From Sepioteuthis lessoniana (lineage: Eukaryota; Mollusca; Cephalopoda; Myopsida; Loliginidae), in the NCBI GenBank assembly GCA_963585895.1, contig OY757911.1:96235686-96299685 (forward strand): 64,000 nt of DNA, read 5' to 3'. Under the pieces are notes generated by a model. It was not told the origin of the DNA and did no database searches. It was given only the letters and a program-made list of their open reading frames with translations. Made by a program: the position numbers and the translations under genes. Below are positions 1-11,862 of this stretch, piece after piece. How positions within the stretch are numbered: position 1 is the first letter of the stretch; every line of letters starts with the position of its first letter.

Positions 1-3000
1 TTGTGTATATTTAATAAAATGCTAACGTACTACCTCCGGTAAAAATCATGGAAATTCTTTGATAGCTGAGAATTTTTTTTTTGTTTTGTTTTTGTTTTTG
101 TTTTTTGTTTTTTAATATTCTTTAAATAAACCACGTTAGATTATTTAAAGTTATCGTAAGCTTTTCGAAGCTATGCAGAGAAAAACATTAATGTTATCTT
201 TAATTAATCTTATTCTATAATATTTTCCTCTGGATGTCTTTGAAAGTATTTTACCATTAATCTAAATAATTTATTCACGTCTGTTTAAGGAATATTTTAT
301 GATGCTAGAATATTGTGCCGCTAATATGTCATTAGTTATTTACTTTTAAACACAAAGGTTAACCTCATTGCTACGCTAATTTCTTAAGCTTCGCTAGGTG
401 TAGAAACATTTCTGTTTTTAAATACCAATATTATGATTTACTAGTGAATTTTATGGATTGTCTGAGACACTTGCTATGTTTTATTGTAACTTATTTTGCC
501 TGTGGAGATATTTCCTTTAGACTGACTTTTAATAATTGTTATATGCTGTTATTTCGAATTGCTAAATATTAAGCAGTTTCGAAGTATTCGTCTTAAAAGT
601 TAATTTGTTTTATGTGTCCTGTTTGTTTAAATTATCGCTGAAATAAACAAGAACTTTAACATTATTCCTCTGTTTTACATACTAGCACGGGCTTGTCAGA
701 TTTACTAAAATCTACTATTTCTCCATACATTAATTTACACATAAGAAAGAAACATAAAACAAAGTCAATAACTCTTTCCAATTATAACAGTGACAATCAG
801 ATTGAACAATGATATTATTTGTTGTGCCAATAGCACTCGGTCAAAAAAAGACCATAATTGACCTCTTCTACTCTTTTATTTACAGAGGGCTGAAGAGGAA
901 ACAAATAGCAAAGAATTTGCTTCGTCATTCGTGAGCTTGCATGATAAATATAGGATTACTATTTCAACAGGGATTTATAAATCATTGAATATTTTATGTC
1001 AGTATTTATGTTTCATCCTTACTCGATGCTTTACAAATTCCCGTTTATTTTCTAAGAATTTCAACATAAATGTACATAGATATGTGCGTTTATGTACATC
1101 TATGTAGATTTCCATAAATTAAATATATGCACATTTCCCATAGGTAATTTCGTTTTCCAGAAGCCCACCTAATGTTCGTAACGTATGGGTGATATAATAT
1201 TAATCACCTGGTCCATGGGAGATTTCCCTTCAGACACTATCAGCTGAGCAGAACTAAATTTATCGCTTAGCACTTGAGGCTCCCTAGCGGGAAATGGCGA
1301 GAGGATCAAGCATTTTCAGTGAAAGCCACGCATAAGTCTCTATTAGTCGTGGCTTCCTACCATAAGATGACTTTATGCTAAATTGGAGAAGTATGATAGA
1401 TCACTTCCCCATACATTGTTACAAAAATAATGATTTGTATGACTATCTAAGTATAACGTATCCTTGCGTGTATGGAGATATTCATTATTTTATAGTTTAA
1501 CTTTCGGACTAATACCACCGGGAAAATTAAGAACCTCCTTATCCCCTTGGCATAGGATATTTGTTGTTTACCGTGATGAGATCAATCACAACGTAATACA
1601 ATACATATACGGGCGGACTCTTTCGTTTTAAATACGAACGGATTTATTAATTTTAGGTTTCGGTCCATGGCAACACGAGGAGAGAGACACAAAAGCCTAT
1701 GCTAACCATACAATGTTGACCGCACCCTAACACGTGGCGCATCTTGTGATGTTTAAGATCTCAATTAATCTCTGTCGGTCGAGATCTGAAAAACTCAACC
1801 ACACGCCTGAATGGTCGAATCCTCAAATCTGTCTCTTCAAAATCCTCAAATTCTTAGAAACATCTCTTCTTGGCATGAAATCATCCACACTCGTGCCCCA
1901 TTTCCTGTCTGGTGGTTTATTTTGACAAATAGTGATTGTCTTATCCTTATTCTTTCCGTGCGGGCGTAAACCAGCACCAAATGACTATGCACCTGGATTA
2001 AGAGACTCGAGTTGTTCAAAGCCTTCCTAAACTGAATGATAAAATATAATTAACGAAGAATGATTCATATAAAAAATCATTCCTTAATTATATAACATAT
2101 TCAGTAGCAAGGCTGTTTTTTTAACAGGATGGCTTTGACATTAAATTACCCTCGAAGGTTGATTTACCATTTAACAAATTTTTCAAGTCAAATATGGCTC
2201 TCAGTGTTTTATGTGATGTATTTGAGGGTCATATGTCACTGTCATATCGCATTTTAAAAAAATATAAAATCTTGAGAAAATATGGGATCCGACATCTTTA
2301 ATTTACATAGAACGGTGAAGGAGTTAATATTCTGTGGGCTTTTAATGTCAAATTAGTTACATTTCCCATCAGTAACAGGAAGTTGCTTCCAAATTTCTCC
2401 ATCGGATGTGAAGACATTTTCCAGTTGGTTTATTTACTATTTTTAAAAAAATAATTTTACTTCGCCTAACAACGAACACATCACAAATAATTTTCACTTT
2501 AAAGATTTGACGACATTTTGAGAAAAAAAATCGCAATATTCAAGAGCAGGGTTTCGAAAACCTTATATTTCAACGAGGCTAAATGCATTTTTAAATGTTA
2601 TTAACAACTTGTGCTTTTAACTATTTAAAACATTTTTTACCTTTCTTTTCCGGAAGTTTGCATTAAACAAAATTGGAACGGAACTTTAAAGGCTTTTATT
2701 AATTTTTATGTAAATTTTTAACTCATTTAGTTGAATGTGTAGTTGAACCACTTGGACATTGAAGAAACGCAGGGATAAAAAGCTAAGAGAGCATTACGAG
2801 GATGCTACATGACATTTTCAGCTGATCCTGGAATTAGCACACCTACCAAAGAGCAGCTGTATAGCGATAGATCACCCCACCACTTCATAGACCTCCACAA
2901 AAGGCGATCAGGACATGCTGGTTACTATTAGTGAAGTAAGAATGAACTTATAAGTGACATTTTCGAATTGACACCTAAATATGGACATTCATGTTGGTCC

Positions 3001-3216
3001 ACTTGTAAATTTTGCATTCATCAGTTCTGTGCAGACACTGGATAACGTCTAGAGGACTAACCAGATGCAATGACCGATATTAATGGACGGTAAAAGATTC
3101 AAATGTATCTGTGCTATCACTGCTGAAGCAATATAGCAAAGCAAGTAATCTTTACTTTTCCGTGAATAACAATCGGCTCTAAACTATTTTCGTCTCTTAA
3201 TGCAAATTTGTTTTCT
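1..3216. other. AT-rich stretch without recognisable gene
   Basis: No open frame here is long or conserved enough to call a gene. It contains a T-rich run near 77-113 and one weak copy of the dispersed stem-loop motif near 2130-2180, which shares the AAGGTTGAT core seen elsewhere in the window. A moderately GC-richer patch at 1200-1370 and another at 1655-1990 look like decayed repeats, but I cannot assign a family. Confidence 0.6.
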
Positions 3217-3231
3217 ATAAACTCAACCTTT

Positions 3232-3521
3232 AGGAGGTGCCCGTGATGTAATGGTTATCGTCGTAGGAAATGGACACGGCGACACGGGTTCAAATCCTGG
3301 ACGAGTCTAATTGTAATTCACATAGCACTTATACCCTTGGGAAAGGTATGAATCCAATTATTCTCTCTCCAGCTATGGGTAAATAGTAGGGCAGATTAGG
3401 TTCTTCAGCCTTGGTGAGGCATTTGGAAGAAGGAAAACTCTGAATTCAAACTTGTTAAACTCCACATAAAATAATTGACCTTGTATCATATCGTACCCGA
3501 GCGGAGGGGTTGGTAAATATG
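3232..3521 (+). mobile_element. tRNA-derived SINE, family 1, with intact target-site duplication
   Basis: The head resembles a tRNA: an A-box-like segment around GATGTAATGGTTATCGTC and a B-box-like GGGTTCAAATCC. A central body follows containing CCCTTGGGAAAGGTATGAAT and AGCTATGGGTAAATAGTAGG, then a tail ending GAGGGGTTGGTAAATATG. It is flanked by a perfect 15-bp direct repeat, ATAAACTCAACCTTT, at 3217-3231 and 3522-3536. That duplication proves a target-primed insertion and fixes both ends. At least three close copies (8674, 15570, 23350) and several older ones are in this window. A Pol III-transcribed, LINE-mobilised SINE is the family-level inference. Cephalopods are known to carry tRNA-derived SINEs; the exact published family was not checked. 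Confidence 0.92.
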
Positions 3522-3809
3522 ATAAACTCAACCTTTCTAAATTACTGATTTTTTGTCATAGGTATTTGTGTTGTTCCTCATCCTTTTATATTTTCTTCTG
3601 GTCAATTCTTTTCAAGTATCGTCTTATTCACAGCACATATTAGAACAACTTCGGCCGAAATTTTGACAACACTGACATGCGTAATCTTGTCTCATAAAAA
3701 GTGCTTCTATATAATAGGAAATAAAAAGTCGCTATTTAGAGGGTATTTCTTCGTTTCCACTGTGGATTTTTTTTAGTAATATGAACAAGGAAGCATGACT
3801 GATTTTTAT

Positions 3810-3859
3810 TGGTGTTTCATGGCATATCAACACTTGTGGGTTATTAAATGACAAATCTA

Positions 3860-3895
<36 letters not shown>
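3810..3895. repeat. stem-loop motif copy plus (TA)n
   Basis: ATGGCATATCAACACTTGTG followed by GGTTATTAAATG at about 3823-3855 is one copy of a small dispersed stem-loop motif. A (TA)n tract at 3862-3895 begins a few bases later and runs directly into the terminal repeat of the next mariner fragment. Confidence 0.7.
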
Positions 3896-3896
<1 letters not shown>

Positions 3897-4180
3897 GAGG
3901 ATCGTTAGATAAGTGTCCCGACTTTTTTCCTGTGGATACTTTTTTTTATAGTACACACATGAAACTCTAGTCCCCTTCGAAGTAATCTCCTATGGCTGCA
4001 ATTCACTTGCTGTACCGTTCCAAGAACTTCTGGAAGGCCCCATAGAACTCCTCTTGTGTGAGCGTGTCAATGACCGTGGTCACAGCCTCTTTCATATCCT
4101 CAATTGTCTCAAAACGACAGCCTGTGAGCTTAGGGAATAAGCAAAAGTCACAGGGAGAAAAGTCTGGAGTATAGGGAATG
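3896..4180 (-). mobile_element. mariner fragment, one terminal repeat and C-terminal transposase part
   Basis: The left edge CGAGGATCGTTAGATAAGTG, preceded by TA, matches the terminal inverted repeat style of the two longer mariner copies at 11863 and 52250. Reading leftward on the minus strand, the sequence encodes the end of a mariner-type transposase: the proline-rich segment before the last catalytic aspartate (around SPDF.P.D), the LFPKL-like stretch, and the downstream helix. The element is cut off at about 4180, where it changes within a few bases into R4-like sequence (GAAGTCATAAAC). The N-terminal half and the second terminal repeat are missing. The TIR differs from the other two copies, so this is probably a separate subfamily. 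It is non-functional. Confidence 0.85.
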
Positions 4181-4881
4181 AAGTCATAAACCTTATCGAG
4201 AAATTCATGAAAACCTGAAGAGCGGAATTGACCCCAGGACGAAGAAGCTTAGCTGAAGCAAAGATCAAAAGAGTTATATTTCAAGGATAGGCACTATAAC
4301 CGTTACTATTCATAATGTCACTTTATCACAGACTCAGAAAATGCACAGCCGGATACAAACTTAGCAGATTGCAAGAAAAGATCGACCAACTAATGTACAT
4401 GGATGACAGCAAACTATTTGCAAAAAATTTGAAAGAACTGGAAACTCAAACACACGCAGTTAGAATATACAGTCAGGACGTAGGAATGAAAATTTGGCAG
4501 AGAAAAATATGCCATGCTAGTAATGAAAAGTGGCAAACAACATCTGACGGACTGAATGGAACTACCAAATCAAGACAAGATTAAAAGGCTCGGTGAAAAG
4601 AAAACCTACAAATACTTGGGCATTTTGGAGGCTGACGACATCAGATAAGTGGAGAGGAAAGAAAAAATTAAAAAAGCATATCTCAGGAGAACTAGAAAGT
4701 TACTCGAGACAAAACTATCTAGCAAAAAGCTAATGAAAGGAGTAAATACTTAGGCTGTACACGTCGTTAGATATTCGGGACCATTTTTGAAATGGACCAG
4801 AGAACAAATGGACCAAAGAACAAGAAAACTAATGACCATGCATAAGCCATTACATTTCCGAGACCTGATGTTGACAGAATA

Positions 4882-4916
<35 letters not shown>

Positions 4917-5867
4917 AGAAAGGAAGGAGGAGGAGGATTTGCCAGTACTGAAGACAGTGATGACGCATCGATACAACAACTCGAGGACTACATAGAAAAG
5001 CACGAAGAACTGCTTACAGCCATCAGAAACAATACTTACAATACGATGTTAAAAAGATTGACAAGAAATAGGAAATAAGAATAGGAAGAAAAACAACGCT
5101 TGAAATGATTAATAACAAACATCTCACGTGAGAAAACGTGGACGTGGCTAAGAAAAGGAAAATATAGGATAGAAACAGAATCCCTCCAAATAGCAGCCCA
5201 AAACAGCGCCATAAGAACCAATTATATCTTAGCGAGAATAGATAAGACAACAAAATAGCAAATGTAGGGTATAGGGTGATAGAGACTAAACCATCAATCA
5301 CATAATAAGCGAATGAAGCAAATTAACACAGAAGGATTATACGACTAGATACGACTGGGTAGGCAAGATGATACACTGGGAGATGTGCAAGAAATTTAAA
5401 TTTGACCATACGAGGAAATAGTATATGCACAACCAAGCATATTTCCTAGGGAATAACACGCATAAATGGGACTTCGAGGAACAAACGGATCTCATAATCT
5501 CGGCTAGAAGACCAAACCAATAATAAACCAAAAAAAGAGAACTTGTAAAATTGTGTACGTCCCTGTCCTGGCTGACCACAGAATAAAACTGAAAGAAAGT
5601 GAAAAGAAAGTACCGGGACCTTGCTAGGGAATTGAAAAAACTATGGAACATCAAGGTGACAATCATACCAATCGTGATTGGTGTTTTGGTACAGTCACTA
5701 ACTAATTATTTAAGGTACTGGGTGATTTGGAGTTTAGAGCAAGAGTGAAGACCATCCAGACTACAGCATTGTTGAGAACTGCCAGAATACTGAGAGTGTC
5801 CAGGAGTCTTTAGGAGACTTGTTGTCACTCAAAATCCAGTGATAAACCATCAGCTAAAGGCGTGGTA

Positions 5868-5916
<49 letters not shown>

Positions 5917-5917
5917 G
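4181..5917 (+). mobile_element. R4/Dong-like non-LTR retrotransposon, 5'-truncated decayed copy A
   Basis: This copy aligns with the long element at 25476-29038 from just before its reverse transcriptase motif B region to its 3' end. The recognisable YMDD-containing stretch (LMYMDDSKLFAK) lies at about 4390-4430. Frameshifts and stops interrupt every domain. The region matching REL-endonuclease sequence lies at about 5480-5800. A premature TAG at 5418-5420 sits at the same codon as the TAG at 28541 in the long copy. A (TA)n tract at 4884-4914 has expanded inside the reading frame, exactly where the intact copy has CTATATGTATCTAG. The element ends in a (AAT)n tail at 5866-5917. It is a dead fossil, not a gene. 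Confidence 0.88.
5866..5917 (+). repeat. (AAT)n tail of R4 copy A and apparent target of copy B
   Basis: About 17 AAT units separate the 3' end of copy A from the truncated start of copy B. Members of the R4/Dong clade are known to insert in TAA repeats, so this is best read as both the tail of one insertion and the landing site of the next. Confidence 0.85.
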
Positions 5918-6610
5918 CAGCATCAAAGCCAGAATAGCTAAGATGCAACAAAACAGTAAATGTAGGCTATGCAGTGACAGACACAAAACGATCAATCACA
6001 TAATAAGCGAATACAGCAAATTAGCACAGAGTGAGTATAAGACGAGACACGACTGGGTCGGCAAGGCTGTCCTCTGGGAAATCTGCAGGAAATTTCAATT
6101 TGACCATACAAACAAATACTATATGCACAACCCAGCACCTGTCCTAGAAAATGACTCGCATAAACTCCCATGGGACTTTAGCATACAAACGGATCACCTA
6201 ATCCCGGCCAGAAGACCAGACCTCATAATAATCAACAACAAAAAAAGAGAATCTGCAAAATTGTCGACTTTGCAGTCCCGGCGGACCACAGAATAAATCT
6301 GAAGGAAAGTGAAAAGAAAGGTAAGTATCTCGACCTTGCTAAAGAATTGAAAAAGCAGTGGAACATGAAAGTAACGATTGTGCCAATTGTGATTGGTGCG
6401 TTAGGCACAATAATTAAAGAATTATTAAAAGGCCTGGAGGACTTCGAAGTTGGCAGACGGGTAGAGACTATCCAAACGACAGCACTGCTCAGAACGGCCA
6501 CAATCCTGAGACGAGTGCTAGAGACTTGAGGAGACTTGATGTCACTCAAACTCCAGTGAAAGACCATCAGCCGACACTGATGCGAAAAACTCTAAAGGAG
6601 TAAAATAATA
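5918..6610 (+). mobile_element. R4/Dong-like 3' fragment, copy B
   Basis: This copy begins abruptly inside the linker before the CCHC knuckle and runs to the element's 3' end. One open frame (5862-6296 including the AAT tract) shows CRLC then H and C spaced as C-x2-C-x8-H, with the last cysteine replaced (SEYSKL instead of SECSKL), and an RPDLIII motif of the restriction-like endonuclease at about 6214-6235. After a frameshift the distal helix is open again at 6347-6529. The codon that is TAG in copies A and 25476-29038 is TAC here. It ends near 6610 in TAAAATAAT. It is younger and less decayed than copy C, which follows it. Confidence 0.9.
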
Positions 6611-7185
6611 GGAAACTGGTGCAACAAGAGTAGAAGACATTGTGACTGGGTAGAAAAGGTGATCTTCAAGAAATTGTGCACGTGATTGAAATTTGGCCAT
6701 ACTACCAAAGGATATATGCACAAACAAGAATCCGTCCCAGAGAACGAGATCTATAAACCTCTCTGGAACTTGAGATATTAAAGGATCACCTAATCCCTGC
6801 CAGAAAGTGAGACTTAGTTTTAATAAATCAGAATAAAGAAAATTTGCAGTCAAGATGATTTTGCTGTTCTGGTGGAGATCAGAAAAAAATAAAACGATAA
6901 ACAGATACTTATAACTTGCTAGATAACTAAAAAGAAGCTGTGGAATATGAGTGTGAATGTTATACGAAATGTTTTTTTTTTTATGCTTAAAACGGTCTCT
7001 AAGGTATTGGAGTAGAGACTGGAAGTATTAGAAATCAATGGAAAAATCGGGACTATCCAAACTAAACGCTTGCTCAAATTGACCCGAATACTAAAAAGCG
7101 GAGACTTGCTCTCACTCAGACTCCAATGATAGACCACCAGCTTAGTTTTGTGTGAAAAACCCGCAAGGAATAAAATAAAAATAAT
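6611..7185 (+). mobile_element. R4/Dong-like 3' fragment, copy C
   Basis: This is the third consecutive copy in the same orientation. It starts within the region after the CCHC knuckle and keeps recognisable landmarks in the right order: the ATATGCACAA segment, a CACCTAATCCCTGCCAGAA segment, the ACTATCCAAAC segment and the end motif around GAAAAACCCGCAAGGAATAA. It is the most diverged of the three, with many stops and a T-run at about 6971-6980. It ends in AATAAAAATAATC. No coding capacity remains. Confidence 0.82.
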
Positions 7186-8673
7186 CTTTAAGAAATGATT
7201 TTACTGCTCTATTTGATCCTTGGTGGAGCCAAAAATTTACGAATACTCCGGAACAAAGTTGACACGAGAATAATAGTAATGAATAGTTATTACACACTCC
7301 ATAAATATCGTGATTAGAACCTCACTATTAGACACAGTTTAGGGTCATATTCAAAACAAATTACGTTTGAGCAATGATACAAGGCAAAAACTGTTCAAAC
7401 GCTCTATGATCATAAAAATTAAAAATACCTAAGTCTCTTGTATGTGACAATCGTAGTATCAGTACATTTGTTGTAAACAAGGCTTTACTTGCAGTCAGGG
7501 TTGCATGTCATATGATAATTGTATCATCTGCAGACGATTACCCCACCTAAAAAAAGTGTTGTCTCAGGTGTGACTCAAAACTTTATCTGATGGAAATGTG
7601 AAGTACACATGGAATGGTAGTACTTGTTAAGGTCTAATCTTTGGATAAAACATTTATTTGCAAATTATTTGTATAAAATAAATATCCTGATATCATATAA
7701 TCATAAAATCTTAATAATATAAATAAGAAATAAAGATAAACTTAAAATTCCTTCAGCTCTAGGCATAAAATAAACGACGTCAGTTTGGCATAAGATGGTT
7801 TGGCATTCCTTTAAAATTAATCTGTCAATCAATCACTAACATGGCTTTGACTTTCACTTGTTGAACAGAGACCAGAGTGAAAATTTAAATGCTTAATCTC
7901 TCATTTAAGTTTAATCAAAGGTCATTCTAATCGATTGGGGCAGCTGATGTGATAACAGTCTCGATTTGTGAAGAGTCTAGGAACGTACGCTAACTCAATT
8001 GTTTGCTCTCCTTTGAATTCGGCTCAGCAGTATATCAAAGTGGATTTCCAGGAAGTGCTATTCATGCACAAGAGTTTTCTGATACTGAATGAAACTGACA
8101 TTTAGCGGAATAGTGGATGCCAGGAGAATGTCTGTTTGGATGAGGCGTCTACAAAGAACAAGAGTTACCATCTGGGCATGAATAATAGATTATGATTGAA
8201 AGATTTACGATGGCTTTGAAATGGTATATTTTTGTAACACCGAATTTTTAAATTATAATTTTCAGAAAATGTTGAAGGACAGAGGAATTCAAATGAAAGT
8301 CATTTTCATATACATCAAAGTTGTTTGTGCAAGTGTAGATTCCAGAAAAAATAATGTTTTATAACAACAGTTTTATGATATACCCGCCATTTTTTCAATC
8401 ATGGACAATTGAGGGATTGGTAATCGGCATTCTTATGAGGCCAATAAGGGATTTGTATAGAAAAATTGCATTCAAAAAACAATAACAGATTTTTAGCGCA
8501 GCATTCTCCCCGTTGTCATTAAGTTGCTTAAATCATACATTGAAATGGAAATGATATCAATAAGTAATGTAAACATCTCTGTTGTGAGTCAGGAGCAGTT
8601 TTGTAAAGAATTTTTTAAAAGAATTTGTTGGCTCCTTTTTCCTCAGTATAAGGATTATAGGCGAGGGAAATTT
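7186..8673. other. AT-rich stretch, nothing recognised
   Basis: I see no recognisable coding sequence, RNA gene or dispersed repeat in this interval. Confidence 0.55.
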
Positions 8674-8968
8674 AGGAGGTTCCCATGGTGTAATGGTTAT
8701 CGTCGTAGGAAATGGACACGGCGACACGAGTTCAAATCCTGGACGAGACTGATTGCATTTCACATAGCACTAATACCCTTGGGAAAATTATGAATCCAAT
8801 TATCCTCCCTCCGGCTATGGGTAAATAGTAGGGCAGACTAGGTTCTTAAGCCTTGGTGAGGAAACTAGTCTAGGGGAAGAACAAATCTGAATGAAAACCC
8901 CTTAAACCACGCTTAAAAAATTGACCTTGTGTCATATCCTGCTCAAGCGGAGGGGTTGGTAAATATGA
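8674..8968 (+). mobile_element. tRNA-derived SINE, family 1
   Basis: This is a full-length copy with head (GGTGTAATGGTTATCGTCG), B-box-like GAGTTCAAATCC, central body with AGCTATGGGTAAATAGTAGG and tail ending GGGTTGGTAAATATGA. It is close in sequence to the copy at 3232. No convincing target-site duplication is visible, because the 3' end directly adjoins an RTE-like fragment. Confidence 0.88.
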
Positions 8969-9790
8969 GAAATCGTAGCAGCAATAAAAATCATCTATAG
9001 AAACACCAAAGCGAAGGTACGTTCACCGGATGGAGACACAGAATACTTCGACATTGTAGCTGGAGTACTACAAGGGGACACGCTAGCGCCATACCTTTTT
9101 ATCATCTGTCTAGACTACGTACTTAGAACATCGATCGATAAAATCAAAGAAAACGGCTACAGGCTCACAAAGAAAAGAAGCAGAAGGTACCCCGCAAAAA
9201 AAATTACCGACGCCGACTACGCCGATGACATAACGATACTGGCAAATACACCCAACCAAGCCGAAACACAACTGCATAGTTTGGAACGAGCCGCCGAAGA
9301 CATTGGCCTCCATGTCAATTCACACAAAACTGAATATATGTGCTTTAATCAAGCCGGCCACATTTCCACACTAGACGGAACCTCTCTGAAATTGGTAGAC
9401 AAATTCACATACCTAGGAAGCAGTGTCTCATCAACCGAAAAAGACATCGACACACGGCTAACGAAGGCATGGACGGCTATTATAAGCTATCGATCATATG
9501 GAAATCAGACCTGACCGATAAAATTAAAGGCAGTTTCTTCCAAGCAGCGGTCGTGTCGATACTGCTATATGAATGCACTACTTGGACGCTAACAAAACGG
9601 CTGGAGAAGAAGCTCGACGGCAATTACACAATAATGTTGCGAGCAATATTGGATAGGTCCTGAATGCAACACCCCACAAAGCACCAACTATACGGCCAGA
9701 GGCGATGAACGATAAGGAGAAGTGACGAGAGAAGGTCAAAGATATCCGAGCTAGTGACACGACAGGATGATGATGACGATGATGATGTAA
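8969..9790 (+). mobile_element. RTE-like non-LTR retrotransposon fragment, copy G
   Basis: The translated sequence carries the back half of a reverse transcriptase: the motif B region (GVLQGDTLAPYLF) near 9063-9100, the active site YADDITILAN at about 9220-9246, then the thumb and C-terminal tail with YLGSSVSST and CTTWTLTKRLEKK. A one-base frameshift lies near 9480 and a stop near 9661. Compared with the C-terminus of copy H (38262), about 200 bp are missing after ACCAACTATACGGC, so the two sides of an internal deletion are joined. The element ends in a (GATGAT)n-type tail at 9769-9789. RTE/BovB-type assignment comes from the RT tail style and is moderate. Confidence 0.85.
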
Positions 9791-10381
9791 TTAACGAGGC
9801 TTATCAACTAACAATAATACACTATAAATAATTGTCCAATGATGGCAGTTTTGTACTGAGGATGTTACTCACGTCACCTATACGTAACGAATCCCGAGTC
9901 GGCAAACCGATCTGTGTATACAGGTTCATGACTATAAGTTTAAATATAATAAAACATTATAATATTTATATATTCTGCGATAATCAAACTTAAAGAAACA
10001 TGAAAAATTATAAAATTCCGAATTGTTGTAATCCTTGTACTGACAAGATTTACATAATATATAAGAAGTGCAATGCCACGCAGAATATAAGATAAACATA
10101 AACTCGCTATCGTGATTTTCATATACCGATATCTAACGCAAGAAACACGAGATAGAAAAATAATTATCTTTGTTATGCATTTAAAAGTTACATTCAACTT
10201 AATTTTGTTTTGCTTATACCTGCCGTCCGTGCAAGTTCATATTTTATGATTTTTTTTTTCAGTTTTGATAAATATTTATACGCAAACAAACGCATCTTAT
10301 TGATCTAAAAAACGAGTAAAAGAACATGCATTCATATTCGATCAATATGTCCTAAAAGAGGAACTGATATCTGTTATCACT

Positions 10382-10384
<3 letters not shown>
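9791..10384. other. AT-rich stretch, nothing recognised
   Basis: I found no gene or repeat family member here. Confidence 0.5.
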
Positions 10385-10458
<74 letters not shown>

Positions 10459-10556
10459 TGTGTGTGTGCATGAGTTTGTGACTGTATGTGTGAGAAACCA
10501 TGTGTGCGTGTGTGTGTGTGTGTGTGTGGTATGGATCGGAGTATATATATATATAT
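10385..10556. repeat. compound (TA)n-(TG)n microsatellite cluster
   Basis: (TA)n at 10385-10417 passes without a break into (TG)n at 10418-10468. After a short interruption there is a second (TG)n at about 10504-10528 and a (TA)n at 10541-10556. Apparent open frames through this region are simple-sequence artefacts. Confidence 0.95.
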
Positions 10557-10614
10557 AGGTTAGTATATGAATATAAGATATGAAAACATATTAAACGAAA
10601 ACGCATTTTCCCAT

Positions 10615-11800
10615 CCCAAATTCTATCTCTATGTTCTGACTTTACATTCTCACTGCATTTATTAGAGTTGACTTTTCTTTTTCTTATTTTGCAAATAGTT
10701 TTATGTCATCCACGTGCATTAGGTGATGGATCTTTTCCTGCGATTTAGTAAGATTGTATTCGGCTGTGTATTTTCGGAGAATGTACTTGAGTGACATCAT
10801 TGCTATTTAAAATAGTAATGATGATAGCACATCTCCCTGGAATATATCTAACGGGATCCTCGTTTCTGATAAGGTTTTCACTCTTGATATCAGTTCCACT
10901 CTCCAGGTTATACTGGTTTTCTCGATAAATTTTATGATTTTGTATGATATATTGTACACTTTGAGGAAGTTAATTATCCAGCTTCCGGGGGATCATATCA
11001 TCTGATTTTTGTTGTCAATCCCAGCCATTGCTAGATTTTTCCGGCACGTTTTCCTATCGTTGATGGTGTGTTGATCAATGTAGATTATATCTCCTGTGCC
11101 TCTTGATCCTTTGCAGAATCCTTTCCGATCTTCAATGAACAGTACGCGGCTTGTTAGCGAGTCATAGATATATTCTCATATTTGTGCAGTTAGTATTTTC
11201 TACATCATAGGCAGGCACGTTTTTGGTCTGTACTTGTTTTGAGCAGTTCATTTGGGGGGACTTTTTGAATCAGTGTGGTCTTTCTTTTGGTCATCCATTC
11301 AGGTAAGTATATTTTTTGTTGGCATCTATTCATTTCTTAGTTGCCATATATTGCCCCAAAACTGTTTCCTTCCATTTCATCAGGTTGTTGGTATGTCTTT
11401 GTGACATCTCCTCCAAAATGTTTTTTTAGAATTTTCTTTCGTTGCTTTGGAATGTCCTGTTTTTCGATGAATTGTCTTACCCTGTCTTGATATTTTTTAA
11501 TCTTCCCTCGTTCGCCAATACTTTCTAGTTTATTTACACGAATTTTATTATCATTTGTACTTTTGTTTCTTTTTCCATTTTGTCCCGATATGTTCCATTG
11601 TTTTTTTTCTTTATTTTATCATTTTTGTTTATCAGTGTAGATTGCATATGTGCGTTTCCAGTCGAATTTCCAACCCAGGTTTTGAGAGTCAGTTCGTGCC
11701 TATTTTCCACCAATGTTGACAATGTTTTTTTAAAAATGGATTTGCCCATGGGAAATATCCAGGACGATTAAACTAAAACTGACGTTGGAAATGTTTAAAA
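10615..11800 (-). mobile_element. R4/Dong-like reverse-strand fragment, copy F
   Basis: Read on the minus strand, this corresponds to the middle of the long element at 25476. It starts upstream of the reverse transcriptase, near a segment resembling the KPGWEIRLES region (minus-strand frame 11749-11534), and runs through the fingers and palm to just after the YMDD active site. The active-site segment is seen as the complement of GTCATCCACGTGCATTAGGT at about 10706-10725. It lacks both the 5' end and the whole CCHC/endonuclease 3' part, so it is truncated at both ends. Stops are frequent. Unlike other copies it has no TAA tail, consistent with loss of its 3' half after insertion. Confidence 0.82.
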
Positions 11801-11862
11801 TTTGATTATGTATGTTTTCTGTACGTGGATTTTTCAGAACTCATGTGTCTCTAAAGGAAATA

